Source: BD2-11 clade cluster bacterium bin43 (lineage in GTDB: Bacteria; Gemmatimonadota; Gemmatimonadetes; Longimicrobiales; Gaopeijiaceae). From it: a stretch of DNA of 64,000 nucleotides. Shown here piece by piece: positions 1 to 8,883 of this stretch. Location: contig MPMR01000021.1 in the NCBI GenBank assembly GCA_002238605.1, positions 1 through 64,000 of the forward strand, given 5' to 3'. The translations under genes and the position numbers were made by a program. Positions within the stretch are counted from its first letter, which is position 1; each line of letters begins with the position of its first letter. Under the pieces are notes generated by a model. The model was not told the origin of the DNA, did no database searches, and was given only the letters and a program-made list of their open reading frames with translations.

Positions 1-226
1 GTCGGACATAGTGCGCCCGGTGTTCGAGGTGCGCTCCCCGCTTGCTGGACGGAACAAGCCGCTCGACCAAAGCACCCGTCAGCGCTTCGCGGCTCCACCC
101 GAACATCCGCACCGCCTGCTCATTGGCGTCGAGGATGAGACCCTCGGAATCCACAATCAGCGTGGCGTCCGGAGAAGCCTCGAACACCGCCCGGTAGTGT
201 TCGTCGTGGGAAAGCAGGCTGCACCT
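1..226 (-). CDS. PAS-domain sensor protein, fragment cut by left edge
   Basis: The minus strand reads an uninterrupted PAS domain running off the left edge: the frame contains HYRAVFEASPDATLIVDSEG, followed by LILDANEQAVRMFGWSREAL, which is the classic PAS core (hydrophobic strand, then N-E/R-A...G-W/Y). PAS domains sense ligands or redox state in histidine kinases, diguanylate cyclases and regulators; which output this one has lies outside the window. An in-frame TAG at 227-229 limits the N-terminus, and no ATG or GTG follows it in frame; only a CTG at 215-217 is available. The 5' end is therefore either started from an unusual codon or damaged by a frameshift. The domain call is strong, the gene boundary weak. 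Confidence 0.7.
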
Positions 227-572
227 CTAGCAGTCCAGGCGGCACACGGCACGAAATCACGCGAGCGTCAGAATAACAGGCGGCTCGGCCGTGCGCACGT
301 TGGGCGTTGGCCGATCCGTCGGTCACCTGCAAACCTGGAACCTGAGCGCCAGGCGGTGCAGGGCTCGCGGGTCGGGTTGCGGGGATTTTCCCGTCATGGC
401 TTTGAGGGTGATTCCCGTCACGGATTACGGGGTTTTCCCTCTATGAAGGGCCGACCTGCGTTGCCGATATTGGAGTATGGTTCTGACGGCGCCGGATGCG
501 GCCGATGGACCCCCGGGTCTCGCACGACCAAAGAAGCGCTTGAGAGAGGACACGGTAGAGGAGGGTAGTACC
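227..572. other. Non-coding gap
   Basis: About 345 bases with no convincing gene. It contains short imperfect repeats of a GATTTTCCCGTCA / GATTCCCGTCACGG type near 385-455. I see no clear promoter, terminator or RNA gene. It probably includes the control region of the downstream small gene. Confidence 0.4.
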
Positions 573-866
573 ATGCTGGGGAACGGACCTGTGCAGAGCG
601 ACGCGCAGACCAACACCAGGCGTCAGGCATCAGACATGTGGGTAGGGACGCGCACGATGTGCGGCGAGACCTGCATGGTGGTTGGAATCACCGTTGGCGA
701 AAGGACCTCTGTTTTTCTTGCGGCACCGGCGGTGGTCGAGAGGTTGGCCGATCAGATCGCGACGATGCTTGAGATGCCCGTCGCGGCCGGCCCCTACGAA
801 CCGCCGCCGCGTCGGTTCTCGGAGAACGGAACGGCTAGGAGAAGGGTGGCAGGAGCTAGGTTGTGA
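573..866 (+). CDS. Small hypothetical protein (97 aa)
   Basis: The frame opens further upstream (477), but the ATG at 573 has a purine-rich GAGGAGGG ribosome site seven bases before it, so I choose that start. The product begins MLGNGPVQSDAQTN and has a central hydrophobic stretch (MVVGITVGERTSVFLAAPAVV) followed by a predicted helix (ERLADQIATMLEM) and a basic tail. There is no recognisable domain or signal peptide. The gene stands alone between a PAS fragment and a frameshifted lipoprotein gene. Function unknown; real-gene status is moderate, resting on the ribosome site. Confidence 0.45.
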   Translation: MLGNGPVQSDAQTNTRRQASDMWVGTRTMCGETCMVVGITVGERTSVFLAAPAVVERLADQIATMLEMPVAAGPYEPPPRRFSENGTARRRVAGARL

Positions 867-1131
867 GCCGGCGCGCTTGCGCTGCCGTTGACATTGGCTT
901 CACGGCGCTCTGGCGAGGGGTGGCTCCTGCCCCCCCTCGAACCCCCCATGAGAACTGTTTCCGCCGGTTTCGCGGACACGGGCTCCTCCCGCTTCCCAGT
1001 GGCGGTGTGAGGACTGCTTGCCGCCACGGTCACACCCGACCCCCGAGCGTTGGCGAAGTCCGACCTTGCGACGGAACGCCGTGCAGGCCGACTTTGGTAT
1101 CCCGACCACCCCCCAACGAGCGCGGCACGAA

Positions 1132-2366
1132 ATGCTCATCCCCCCGCATCCACGTCCCGTCGACCCCCGCCAAGGTCGCGCTCCTCGTCGCGGCGGCATT
1201 GGCAGCCGCCTGTGACCAGCGGAACTCTACCTCTGCCCCCGGCGACCTCTCCACCACGTTCGATACCGTTGGTGGCATCGTCTACGTCACCAACATCGGC
1301 ACACCGACCGGATGGCAACTTACCCCAGTCGTCTCGATTGGACCCAAATCGCTGACCGAACGGGAGACTCCCGACGAGTTCGGCCAGGTCAGCGCCGTCG
1401 CCCTCGGGCCCGATGAGACCGTCTTCGTGGCGGACGCCATAAACCACGAGGTCCGCGTCTTCGGTCTCGATGGGAAGCATGTGCGCACCTTCGCCCGGGA
1501 AGGCGCGGGACCGGGCGAGTTCAGAAGCCTCTATTCTCTGGCTTGGGTCGGGGACCGGCTCCTTACCTACGACCCGCGCCTGGGTCGCATCGGCGAGTTC
1601 TCCGCTGAAGGCGAATGGCTGGGTCAGCGCCAGACGGCAGGAGGCTTGAGCAGCTCGCCCGCCCTGCTTCGCTTCTATCCGGTGGGGCCGGACGAGGTTT
1701 TCCGACTCGCGCTGAGTCGCGATCTCGGGAGCGTCTGGGTTGCGCACTACAGCGCCGGCGACACCGGCGATACCGTGTCCTTCGTGAGCGCTGGAGTGGA
1801 TCTACCCGGGAGAGTCGAGCCGATGTTCTGCCAAGGCGATGGAGCCAACGGCTATTTCGGGACACCCTTTGCGTCAGGATTCCACCAGCACCCGGCGTCG
1901 GGCGGTGCGATGTACTCCGCGTGGGGATACCTCTACCGGATCGTTGCCAGCGGACCCGTCGGCGACACCTTGCGGGTGATCGAGCGGTCGGGGCTCGCTG
2001 CCGAACCCATCACCGACGAGGAATGGGCGGCGCGCAGCGCGGAATACGACGAATTCCGGCAGCGTTTCCCGGGAGCCACGTGCAATCCGCGTTCCTTCTC
2101 GCGTCCCGACCGCAAACCCTACATCGAAGCAATCTTTGTGGCCCCGGACGGCAGGCTGTGGGTCGAGGTGGTCCGCACCGCCGGCAACCGCTGGGAGTTC
2201 TTCGATCCGGAGGGGAGGGCTGCTCGGCAGCGTACCCGCCGTTCCCTTCAAGGAGCGCACCGTCCCCGTCTTCCGAGGCGATCATCTCGCGACAATCCGT
2301 CAGGACGACCTCGACTTGGACCACGTGGACGTGTGGCGGCTGGAACGGCGGCCAGCGCGAAGATAG
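1132..2366 (+). pseudogene. 6-bladed beta-propeller lipoprotein gene with two single-base frameshifts
   Basis: The product is recognisable across three frames. It starts at ATG 1132 (MLIP...), moves by one base within a run of six C at about 1141-1146, then reads a lipoprotein signal (VALLVAAALAAAC) and a long NHL/6-bladed propeller body with repeats such as VFVADAINHEVRVFGLDGKH and GAGPGEFRSL. At 2217-2219 one extra G in GAGGGGAGGG throws off the frame; removing it restores DPEGRLLGSV and a C-terminus ending VWRLERRPARR with a stop at 2366, typical of this family. Both lesions are one extra base in a homopolymer, so either sequencing or assembly error or early decay would explain them. The intact protein would be an outer-membrane or periplasmic lipoprotein of unknown ligand. 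It is a distant paralogue of the propellers at 42.6 and 61.5 kb. Confidence 0.75.
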
Positions 2367-2614
2367 AGCCGCCCGAAACTCTGTCGCGTGCGAGCGGAGG
2401 CGACTTGTGGAGGGTGCAGGTCGTCCGGCGGGATTCCGGGCGGCGTCTCCCCCGCGCCAACTGCTCCGCAGCGGCGCGGAATGCCGGGGGGTTCGAGGGG
2501 GACTAAGCGTCCCCCTGGCCCGCCCGCAGTGTTCAACACTGCGTCGGCTGGCTCCTGACCGATAACGGGTCACGAGCCAGCTCCCGGCAAGGGGACCGAC
2601 CGTGGCTTCCGAGC

Positions 2615-2911
2615 TCATTCCCCCGTGGTCTTGGCGATGGCGGCTCCATCCGGGCTTGGTCGCCCGGTGACGTGCTCCGAGGTCTCGATCGTCATCGGTC
2701 CCATGGTCGCGCGGATGGCCTCGCGGATGACGTGCTCGCGAACGAAAACGAGCTCATGTCCCGGGTCCATGATCTCCGCCGGTTGTTCCGGCCTGACCGA
2801 CTCGTGCTCCGGGGCCGGGCTCTCGATGCCTTCCCGCACCGCGTCCCCGAAGCCCATGAGGCCAAAGGCCGCCGACAGGATTCTTGTCAGCCTGCTCATT
2901 GCGCTGGACAT
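2615..2911 (-). CDS. Hypothetical small protein
   Basis: Follows the secreted protein gene at 2947-3483 on the same strand with a 35-base gap, so the two are probably co-transcribed. The start is chosen at the second of two adjacent ATGs because GGGAGG lies six bases upstream. The N-terminus (MSSAMSRLTRILSAAFGLMG) could be an amphipathic or weak membrane helix. The rest is acidic and soluble (ESPAPEHESVRPEQPAEIMD, then a helix containing ELVFVREHVIREAIRA). No family recognised. Confidence 0.5.
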   Translation of the reverse strand: MSSAMSRLTRILSAAFGLMGFGDAVREGIESPAPEHESVRPEQPAEIMDPGHELVFVREHVIREAIRATMGPMTIETSEHVTGRPSPDGAAIAKTTGE

Positions 2912-2946
2912 CATGTACCTCCCTGTGGTTGGTTTGCGAAAGCGTC

Positions 2947-3483
2947 TCATGGTTGCCGGCACGCCTCCCCGTTCACACGCAGGTAATCATCAATGAAGCC
3001 GTCCATCATCTCGGAGACGCTCCCCAGCACGAATGAGGGGTCTCGGCCGTGGATCCCTGTCGTCGTGCTGGACCAAGTAACGGCGAGGCCATCGAGGTCG
3101 GCATTGGCGTTGTAGACAATCTGACCCATCTGGATCCTGAGGTTGAAGGCTCGCTCGACAACATGCACAACCACTGAAAGGAAGGGGGCTTGAAGCAGGC
3201 GTCGACGTGCTGCAACCGCGCCGAAGGGGTCGTCCCCCATCATCGCTGATACTTCTGCGGCCGTTGGCCCGGAGTAGTAAATTCGGGCACCCCGCAAGCG
3301 GCTGCGCACAGCCCGCTCAACACGTTGTTCCGACAGCCCCAGGTCGTCGGTGTCGTCCTGTACACCGACGAGGCCGAGGCGTACGGGGCTACAGTTGGCG
3401 AACAGCCTGAACCGATCGCTTGCGTCCTGTGGTGGTAATGCAGGCGTCAACGTTAGGACGAGAAAGGCGACAACGAAACGCAC
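2947..3483 (-). CDS. Secreted hypothetical protein (178 aa)
   Basis: GTG start at 3483 with AGGAGG eight bases upstream. The N-terminus MRFVVAFLVLTLTPALP is a clear Sec signal peptide, giving a mature periplasmic protein of about 160 residues. The body mixes beta strands and helices (PVRLGLVGVQDDTDDLGLSE, FLSVVVHVVERAFNLRIQMG) and ends with an alpha-helical DGFIDDYLRVNGEAC segment. Two cysteines (NCSP and EAC) may pair. I do not recognise the family. It is probably the first gene of a two-gene unit with 2615-2911. Confidence 0.65.
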   Translation of the reverse strand: MRFVVAFLVLTLTPALPPQDASDRFRLFANCSPVRLGLVGVQDDTDDLGLSEQRVERAVRSRLRGARIYYSGPTAAEVSAMMGDDPFGAVAARRRLLQAPFLSVVVHVVERAFNLRIQMGQIVYNANADLDGLAVTWSSTTTGIHGRDPSFVLGSVSEMMDGFIDDYLRVNGEACRQP

Positions 3484-3513
3484 GGCACTGCCTCCTGTGG
3501 ATCAGTCGCGAAA

Positions 3514-3648
3514 ATGCCGATCATCGCAACCAAGGTCATCGATGCCGAGATCCGGCGGCGGCTCGAAGAGGAGAAAGCCTTGGAGCGCCGGGCCGAGATC
3601 CTGACCTCCATCCCAGGCATCTCGGACGTCACTGGGGAGGAGGGCTAA
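3514..3648 (+). mobile_element. IS110-family transposase remnant
   Basis: A 44-residue reading frame contains a charged helix (EIRRRLEEEKALERRAEIL) followed by LTSIPGISDVTGEEG. This matches the linker and helix-hairpin-helix start of IS110/IS1111 transposases, which typically read ...AELLTSIPGIGPVTA. The RuvC-like N-terminal domain and the serine-containing C-terminal domain are absent, and no flanking repeats are seen, so this is a decayed scrap rather than an active element. It suggests past insertion in this accessory region. Confidence 0.55.
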
Positions 3649-3654
3649 AGCGGT

Positions 3655-3831
3655 TCATCTCCGCTTCTTGGTCAACAGCCCAATCAGCCATCCCACGAGG
3701 ACCACCGCTGCGGCGAGCGCGAGGAACACCCTCCACGACCAGCCGGTGAGTTCCGCGATGGCGATCCCGATGAGGATGGTGAGCACCGTCGGCATCCAAG
3801 ATGAGGCCCACAAGCGGCTCGGCAGCAGCAT
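3655..3831 (-). CDS. Small two-helix membrane protein (58 aa)
   Basis: ATG at 3831 with AGGAGG five bases upstream. The product has two hydrophobic segments: VLTILIGIAIAELTGW at about residues 16-31 and FLALAAAVVLVGWLIGLL at about 36-53. They are joined by a tight SWRV turn, and the protein ends with the positive tail TKKRR, which predicts a cytoplasmic C-terminus. No named family. It lies next to another small membrane protein gene on the same strand (3995-4300). Confidence 0.6.
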   Translation of the reverse strand: MLLPSRLWASSWMPTVLTILIGIAIAELTGWSWRVFLALAAAVVLVGWLIGLLTKKRR

Positions 3832-3994
3832 CTATCCTCCTCTTCTTCTAGGATCCGCTCGTTGTCCCGCCTCTAATGCTTCCTGCAAATCCGGCACTGG
3901 ATCCGGCCACCGCAGACGCCTGGGCGCAGTTGTTCGGCCTAGGAGCCTTTCTCAGTGTCGGCTTCTGCACCGAGTACCGCGACGCTTGAACTCG

Positions 3995-4300
3995 TCAGCG
4001 CTCAGAATCCTTGTTCTCTTGCCCGTTGCAGCGATGGCGGGCCTGCGGAAACGCGCGTCGAAACAGCCAGAGGGGGAGGACAATCCAGAAAAGGGCAAGC
4101 CCAGCGACGAAACCCACGGCACCGTACAGATTCGACCCGCCCCTCCACACCAACGCCACGCCTCCCAGCGCCACCATGACGGCGGCAGCTCCCCACACGG
4201 CTTCCTTAGCACCACCATCGCGCATCCGGTCTCGAACTATTGCGAGGGGCCACCCTCCCCCCAACACCACCGCGATGGCGAGTGTTTCCCAAGGGTTCAT
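3995..4300 (-). CDS. Small integral membrane protein (101 aa)
   Basis: Predicted membrane segments are WETLAIAVVLGGGWPLAIV near the N-terminus, AVWGAAAVMVALGGVALVW in the middle, and GAVGFVAGLALFWIVLPLWL towards the end, followed by a basic, hydrophilic tail (FRRAFPQARHRCNGQENK). The start is set at ATG 4300; a GTG at 4327 in the same frame is the alternative, and neither has a strong ribosome site. No family recognised. Possibly grouped with the two-helix protein at 3655-3831, 164 bases downstream. Confidence 0.55.
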   Translation of the reverse strand: MNPWETLAIAVVLGGGWPLAIVRDRMRDGGAKEAVWGAAAVMVALGGVALVWRGGSNLYGAVGFVAGLALFWIVLPLWLFRRAFPQARHRCNGQENKDSER

Positions 4301-5175
4301 GGCTTGCTCATCCGATTCCCCCGGCACGGGTCAAACGGCGATGTTCCTTCATGTAAGGCTATGAAGCCAACGGAAACGTGCGCAAGGTGTAAGCTGCGGG
4401 AATCGGACCCTCGTTCGGATGGCGGGTCTCCCGGCGTCCGAACGAGGGTGGGCAAGCGACGCGCGGCAGCGCGCCGGCTGGCTGGCACGGCCGCGCGGTC
4501 GGCGCAGCTCGCTTCCGTCGCCCGGCCGATGGTTCCCGCGGCAGCGACCACCGGGTCCGGCGCATCATGTTCGGCAGGAACCGCGCGCCCAGCGCTCATT
4601 GATGGTTCGAACTCCTCCGCAAACCTCTCCTGCGGTCTCATGGATGCCGTCGAAGAAGGGGGATACCCATGGGGATGGCACGTTCCGGTGATACGGCATA
4701 TACTGTTGTCGCCATGTCACTTACAAGGGACCACTGCCCGGACGATCCCGACGATTTGCCCGTTTGGGATGATCATTGAGCCGAATTGCCCCCAATGTTG
4801 GTTGACTGGGCTCTGAAGACCTGGGCGATTCGCAACGAGGATGAACTCCCGGCTGCGGGATGGGCACATGAACCGGTACCGGATCATCGACTCTGCGGCG
4901 GCGCGGCTTCACGATGCCGAGGTCGAGCTATCCGCAGGCGTCGAATGCTAGGTCTTCCCCGGAAATGGATCCAGATGCGACCGGGATTCCCGCCTTTCGA
5001 GGCTGCATTCCGGCAGTTTCAACACGCTGGAATCAGATCTCACTCCAGCGGCAAGGGTGGCAGATCGTGCAGTCCCTATTGAACTTAGGTGTCCTCTTGC
5101 CTTGATTGACGTTACCGGGATCCTGCCATTTTGGCAGAGTCCTGGCCACGCGACGCGCACCGGGCGCGATGGCTG
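4301..5175. other. Long region without a confident gene
   Basis: About 875 bases between a small membrane protein gene and an SDR gene. I see only very short candidate frames: 4669-4779 (+, 36 aa, ending with an acidic HCPDDPDDLPVWDDH tail) and 4841-4951 (+, 36 aa, with the segment MNRYRIIDSAAARLHDAEVE). Neither has convincing family support. The first tail resembles C-termini of small regulatory or antitoxin-like proteins, but this is only an impression. The region also holds the perfect inverted repeat at 4407-4449. Codon use and composition look less coding-like than in the neighbours. Confidence 0.4.
4407..4449. repeat. 13-bp perfect inverted repeat with nested stem
   Basis: The left arm ACCCTCGTTCGGA (4407-4419) is perfectly complementary to the right arm at 4437-4449. 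The 17-base spacer itself contains CGGG-TCT-CCCG, so the whole can fold as one long hairpin. No T-run follows on either strand, so it is not a canonical intrinsic terminator. It could be an operator, a processed RNA stem or a mobile-element relic. Confidence 0.6.
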
Positions 5176-5940
5176 CTACCCCGCCAGCACCGCTCCGCCG
5201 TTCACGTTGAGGATCTCACCCGTGACGTGCCGGCCCAGCTCGGAGCAGAGGAAGACCACGGGGCCCGCCACGTCCTCGGCGGTGGCGATGCGCCCGATCG
5301 GAATGGAGGCGGCGATGCGCTCCCGGCCGCCGTTGCGGAAGGCGGTAGCCGACATCTCGGTGTCCACCCAACCCGGCGCGACGCAGTTGACCGTGATGCC
5401 CCGGGGCGCGAGCTCGATGCAGAAGCTCTTTACGAACGAGCCCATCGCACCCTTGGCCGCCGCGTAGTCGGCGTGGAACGCCTCCCCTCGCTGTCCGGCC
5501 GTGCTGCCGATGAGTACGAGCCTGCCGTCCGCGCGCAGAACGCGAGCGGCGCTCCGGCAGGTGTAGAAGACCGAGTGAAGGTCGGCCGCCATGGTCTCGT
5601 GCCAGCGCTCGTCGCTGATGTCGGACACGGGCGTGTCGGCGGTGGGCCAGATCCCGTGGTTGCCGACAAAGATGTCGAGACCGTCGAACTCCCGCGACGC
5701 GCGCGCGAATAGGCCGTCGACGGCTTCCGGCCGGGACAGATCGCCGCCCGCAGCCCAGGCGCCCACGCCGTGGCGGCGCGCCTCGTCCGCCACGGCCTCC
5801 GCTTCGTCGCGGCGGCTCCGGTAAGCGATGCCCACGGATGCCCCGGCCCGCGCCAACTGCAGCGCGACCGCCCTTCCGACGCCGCGGGAGGCCCCCGTGA
5901 CCAGGGCGTTCCGGCCACGCAGATCGATCAGATCGTTCAT
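5176..5940 (-). CDS. SDR-family NAD(P)-dependent oxidoreductase (FabG-like)
   Basis: Classical short-chain dehydrogenase/reductase of 254 residues, the usual family length. It has the cofactor motif TGASRGVG at residues 15-22, catalytic Ser146 (LIGSTAG), Tyr159 and Lys163 (YAAAK), and the C-terminal VNGG signature. The usual NNAG motif reads GNHG. The start at ATG 5940 is supported by GGAG upstream; longer readings add an unrelated N-terminus. The likely reaction is reversible oxidation or reduction of a carbonyl or hydroxyl group, possibly 3-oxoacyl-ACP, but the substrate cannot be read from sequence. It is followed by no co-oriented gene within 800 bases, and the TonB receptor gene upstream is separated by 192 bases. 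Confidence 0.9.
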   Translation of the reverse strand: MNDLIDLRGRNALVTGASRGVGRAVALQLARAGASVGIAYRSRRDEAEAVADEARRHGVGAWAAGGDLSRPEAVDGLFARASREFDGLDIFVGNHGIWPTADTPVSDISDERWHETMAADLHSVFYTCRSAARVLRADGRLVLIGSTAGQRGEAFHADYAAAKGAMGSFVKSFCIELAPRGITVNCVAPGWVDTEMSATAFRNGGRERIAASIPIGRIATAEDVAGPVVFLCSELGRHVTGEILNVNGGAVLAG

Positions 5941-6132
5941 CCGACTCCATCCTTTCGTCCGGGTCTCCGAATCCCGCGGGGGGCTCCACCCGGGCACGCG
6001 CGTATATTGCTCGGTTTGCTGCTGAGTGGCCGGACCCGGATGCCAGGCCGGACCCGGCGGACAAAGCGGACGAATTATCGTGATATGGCTCCGTCTTCGG
6101 TAGTCTCGCGCCGAGTGATGTCGCGTCGGCCG

Positions 6133-8883
6133 CTACTCCCACCGATACCCGAATCGCAGGTAGTAGAACCCGCCGTTCGACCCGAACGGAGAATTGGGAC
6201 CGTATCGATTGCCCGAAAAGACCGCGTTGGGGTTCTCCTGCGGATAGTTGTTGAGGGCGTTCTGTCCGCCGATCGTCACGGTCGCCGCCTCGCTCAGCGA
6301 ATACGCGGCCTCCAGGTCGACCAGATGGTTGCCGGCGTAGGAGGTATCGTCCCGGGAATCGAACCAGCCGTCGTAGTAGCTCAGTCGCGCCAGCAGGCGC
6401 ACGCCGCCGAGGGCATGCTTGCCGGTTATCAGCCAGCGGTACCTCGGGAGCCCTTCCTGCAGCTGCCGGATGCGGGTGTCGTTCACCACATCGGGATCGT
6501 ATCGGGTGACGCGCGTATCGGTGTGATTGAAGGCCAGGCTGAGCTCCGTATCGCTGGAGGAGGCCGGGGTCCAGGTGGCGACGATGTCGATGCCCTGCGT
6601 GCGCGTCCGGAAGTCGTTGGTGAAGAAACGGAAGTTCTGCAGGTTCGTCGCGCTGGATATGCCTTCCGCGACCAGCTGGGCCTTCTGCGCCTCGGTAAGC
6701 TCGAAGCTCTGGGTGAGTGCCAGGCGGTCGGAAACGCGGACGTGGAAATAGTCCGCGGTGAGCTGGAAAGGGCCCGCCCCAATGACGGCCCCCAGCGCCA
6801 GGTTGCGCGACTTCTCCGCGTCCAGGGGCTCGCCGCCGGCCAGCTGGGCGACCCTCGAAGTCGAGGGGATGGTGCCATTGTTGACCAGGTCGCGCAGCTC
6901 GCGGTTGAACTGGGTCGACACGTTGAAGGCGTTCTGCTGGCCAGGGGTGGGCGCGCGGAAGCCGGTGCTCAGGCTGCCGCGTAGCGCGAGTCCCTCCACG
7001 AACGCGTAACGGGCGGCGAGCTTGCCGTTCAGGGTGGCCCCGAAGTCCTCGAAGTTCTCGAAGCGAAGCGCTCCTCCCAGGTTCCAGCGGCCCGCCCCCG
7101 GGTCCATCACCTCCGCGTCGCCGTAGAACGCGTAGTTGGCGCGCTGCCAGGCACCGGCCGCGATCGGGCTGAAGCCGGGGAAGCCGTTGGAACCCGCGCT
7201 GAACCCCTGGGCCGCATACGGCCCGATGACCCACGACTCCTCCTGCCCGAGGCCGATTGTGAAGCGCTCGTCGCGCCACTCGGCGCCGCCGGCGAGGTTG
7301 ACCATGTCGCTTGCGGCGTATCCCAGATCGACGTTGACGTTGATTTCCTCCTGCCGGTAGAGGCCGGGGTCGAACTCGTCCGGCGTCTCGGGGCCCAGCG
7401 AGGCATTGACGGTGTTGAAGATGAAGAAATCGACCTCGTTGGCGCCGTAGCCGGCGCTGGCGTCCCAGAGCAGTCCGCCCGCGGTCTGGCCCTTCACCCC
7501 GGCGACCACGGAGGCATCGGACACGTCGGCGCCGAACTGGGGCGTGAACCCGCCGGGAAACATCTTCTGGAAGGTGAAGCAGTTCGGGTCGGCCATGACC
7601 TGGGCGAGCGCGGCCTGGTCGGGCAACCCGTCGTTCACGCGGACGATGGGACATCCCGCCGATCCGTCGAGCACTTCGTCCTGCGCGTCGAGCGCATCGC
7701 CGATGAGAAGCGTTTCGCCCCCGTCGATGCTGAAAACGGCCGCGCGCGTGTTCGGGTTGCGGAAGAAGAAGCCGCCCGTGACCCGTTCGCGGGCGTAGTT
7801 GGCGTGGGTGTAGAGCTGGGTGCCGCCGTGCAGCAGATGGCCGAAGTTGCCCCACAGCTTGAGGTCGTCCTCGATCTTCGGGGAACCCCAGATCTGGGCG
7901 GGATCGCGCACGTGCCTGTTCCCCACCGACGTCAGCAGGGCGGCGTCGGAGCGCTGCACGCTGCGGCTGGTCGCGTCCGAGTTCCCGTACTCCGCGCTCA
8001 GGTTCGCGAAACCGAACGCGCCCAGCGGCAGGCCGACATTGCCGGACACCGTGTACGACTCGCCTCCTCCGTCCGCGAATCCGCCGCCGCGCACCTCGAG
8101 AGCGCCACCGGAACGATCGTTCCTGAGCTGAAAGTTCATGACCCCGGCGATGGCGTCCGAGCCGTACTGGGCCGAGGCGCCATCGCGCAGCACCTCCGCC
8201 TGGCGCAGGGCGATGGCAGGGATACTCGAGAGATCCGGCCCCTGGGCGCCATCGGAGACCCCGTTGCCGATCCAGAGGATGGCCGCCGCGCGGTGGCGTC
8301 GCTTCCCGTTCACCAGCACGAGCGTGTGGTCGGGGGCCAGCCCGCGCAGGTTGGACGGACGGATGATCTTTGCCGCGTCGCCGGTGGCCTGCGGGTTGAT
8401 GTTGTAGGAGGGCACCACGGTCCTCAGCAGGTCGGCCACGTCGGTGTCGCCCTGGTCGACGAAATCGGACGGCGGGATGGCGTCGATGGGCACCATGGAC
8501 TCGGCGACGGTGCGCGGCCGGGCCCGGGTGCCGATGGCGACCACGCCCTCCAGGGCGATGGCCTCCTGCGCCAGCACCATGTCGAGGTGCGTCGTGAGCC
8601 CTTCGGTGATCACCGCCTCCCGACGTTCCGTGTGGTATCCGATGAGACGGATCTCCACTCCGCGGGTGCCGGCCGGGATGCCCTCGAGCCGGTAGTGGCC
8701 CTCCACGTCGGTGATGCCTCCGGTCCCGAACTCCGGCAGCGAGATCTGGACGGCGGTCAGGGCACGCCCGGTCGCCGCGTCGCGAACATGGCCCTCCAGA
8801 GCCCCCTGGGCCGAGAGCGCTCCCGCGGACCAGAGGACGAGGGCCGGAACATGGAGACTGTGCTTCAGGATTCGCCTGATCAT
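6133..8883 (-). CDS. TonB-dependent outer-membrane receptor
   Basis: About 916 residues. A signal peptide (LHVPALVLWSAGALSAQ) precedes a carboxypeptidase-regulatory-like beta-sandwich (GALEGHVRDAATGRALTAVQ) of about 90 residues. A plug domain follows (DVADLLRTVVPSYNIN, LRGLAPDHTLVLVNGKRRH, EVLRDGASAQYGSDAIAGVM), then a long beta-barrel ending in an aromatic strand (FYYLRFGYRWE). It imports a large or scarce substrate across the outer membrane using TonB energy. The plug wording (GASAQYGSDAIAGVMN) is that of siderophore/cobalamin-type and Gemmatimonadota/Proteobacteria receptors, and no SusD partner follows, so glycan uptake by a SusCD pair is not supported. The start at ATG 8883 lies after GGGAG; frames opening further upstream carry no signal peptide. 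Confidence 0.9.
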   Translation of the reverse strand: MIRRILKHSLHVPALVLWSAGALSAQGALEGHVRDAATGRALTAVQISLPEFGTGGITDVEGHYRLEGIPAGTRGVEIRLIGYHTERREAVITEGLTTHLDMVLAQEAIALEGVVAIGTRARPRTVAESMVPIDAIPPSDFVDQGDTDVADLLRTVVPSYNINPQATGDAAKIIRPSNLRGLAPDHTLVLVNGKRRHRAAAILWIGNGVSDGAQGPDLSSIPAIALRQAEVLRDGASAQYGSDAIAGVMNFQLRNDRSGGALEVRGGGFADGGGESYTVSGNVGLPLGAFGFANLSAEYGNSDATSRSVQRSDAALLTSVGNRHVRDPAQIWGSPKIEDDLKLWGNFGHLLHGGTQLYTHANYARERVTGGFFFRNPNTRAAVFSIDGGETLLIGDALDAQDEVLDGSAGCPIVRVNDGLPDQAALAQVMADPNCFTFQKMFPGGFTPQFGADVSDASVVAGVKGQTAGGLLWDASAGYGANEVDFFIFNTVNASLGPETPDEFDPGLYRQEEINVNVDLGYAASDMVNLAGGAEWRDERFTIGLGQEESWVIGPYAAQGFSAGSNGFPGFSPIAAGAWQRANYAFYGDAEVMDPGAGRWNLGGALRFENFEDFGATLNGKLAARYAFVEGLALRGSLSTGFRAPTPGQQNAFNVSTQFNRELRDLVNNGTIPSTSRVAQLAGGEPLDAEKSRNLALGAVIGAGPFQLTADYFHVRVSDRLALTQSFELTEAQKAQLVAEGISSATNLQNFRFFTNDFRTRTQGIDIVATWTPASSSDTELSLAFNHTDTRVTRYDPDVVNDTRIRQLQEGLPRYRWLITGKHALGGVRLLARLSYYDGWFDSRDDTSYAGNHLVDLEAAYSLSEAATVTIGGQNALNNYPQENPNAVFSGNRYGPNSPFGSNGGFYYLRFGYRWE

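Noticed and set aside
4407-4449. Intrinsic terminator
   Set aside because: Strong hairpin but no T-run on either strand.
6133-8883. SusCD-type glycan uptake system
   Set aside because: No SusD-like lipoprotein lies next to either TonB receptor gene.
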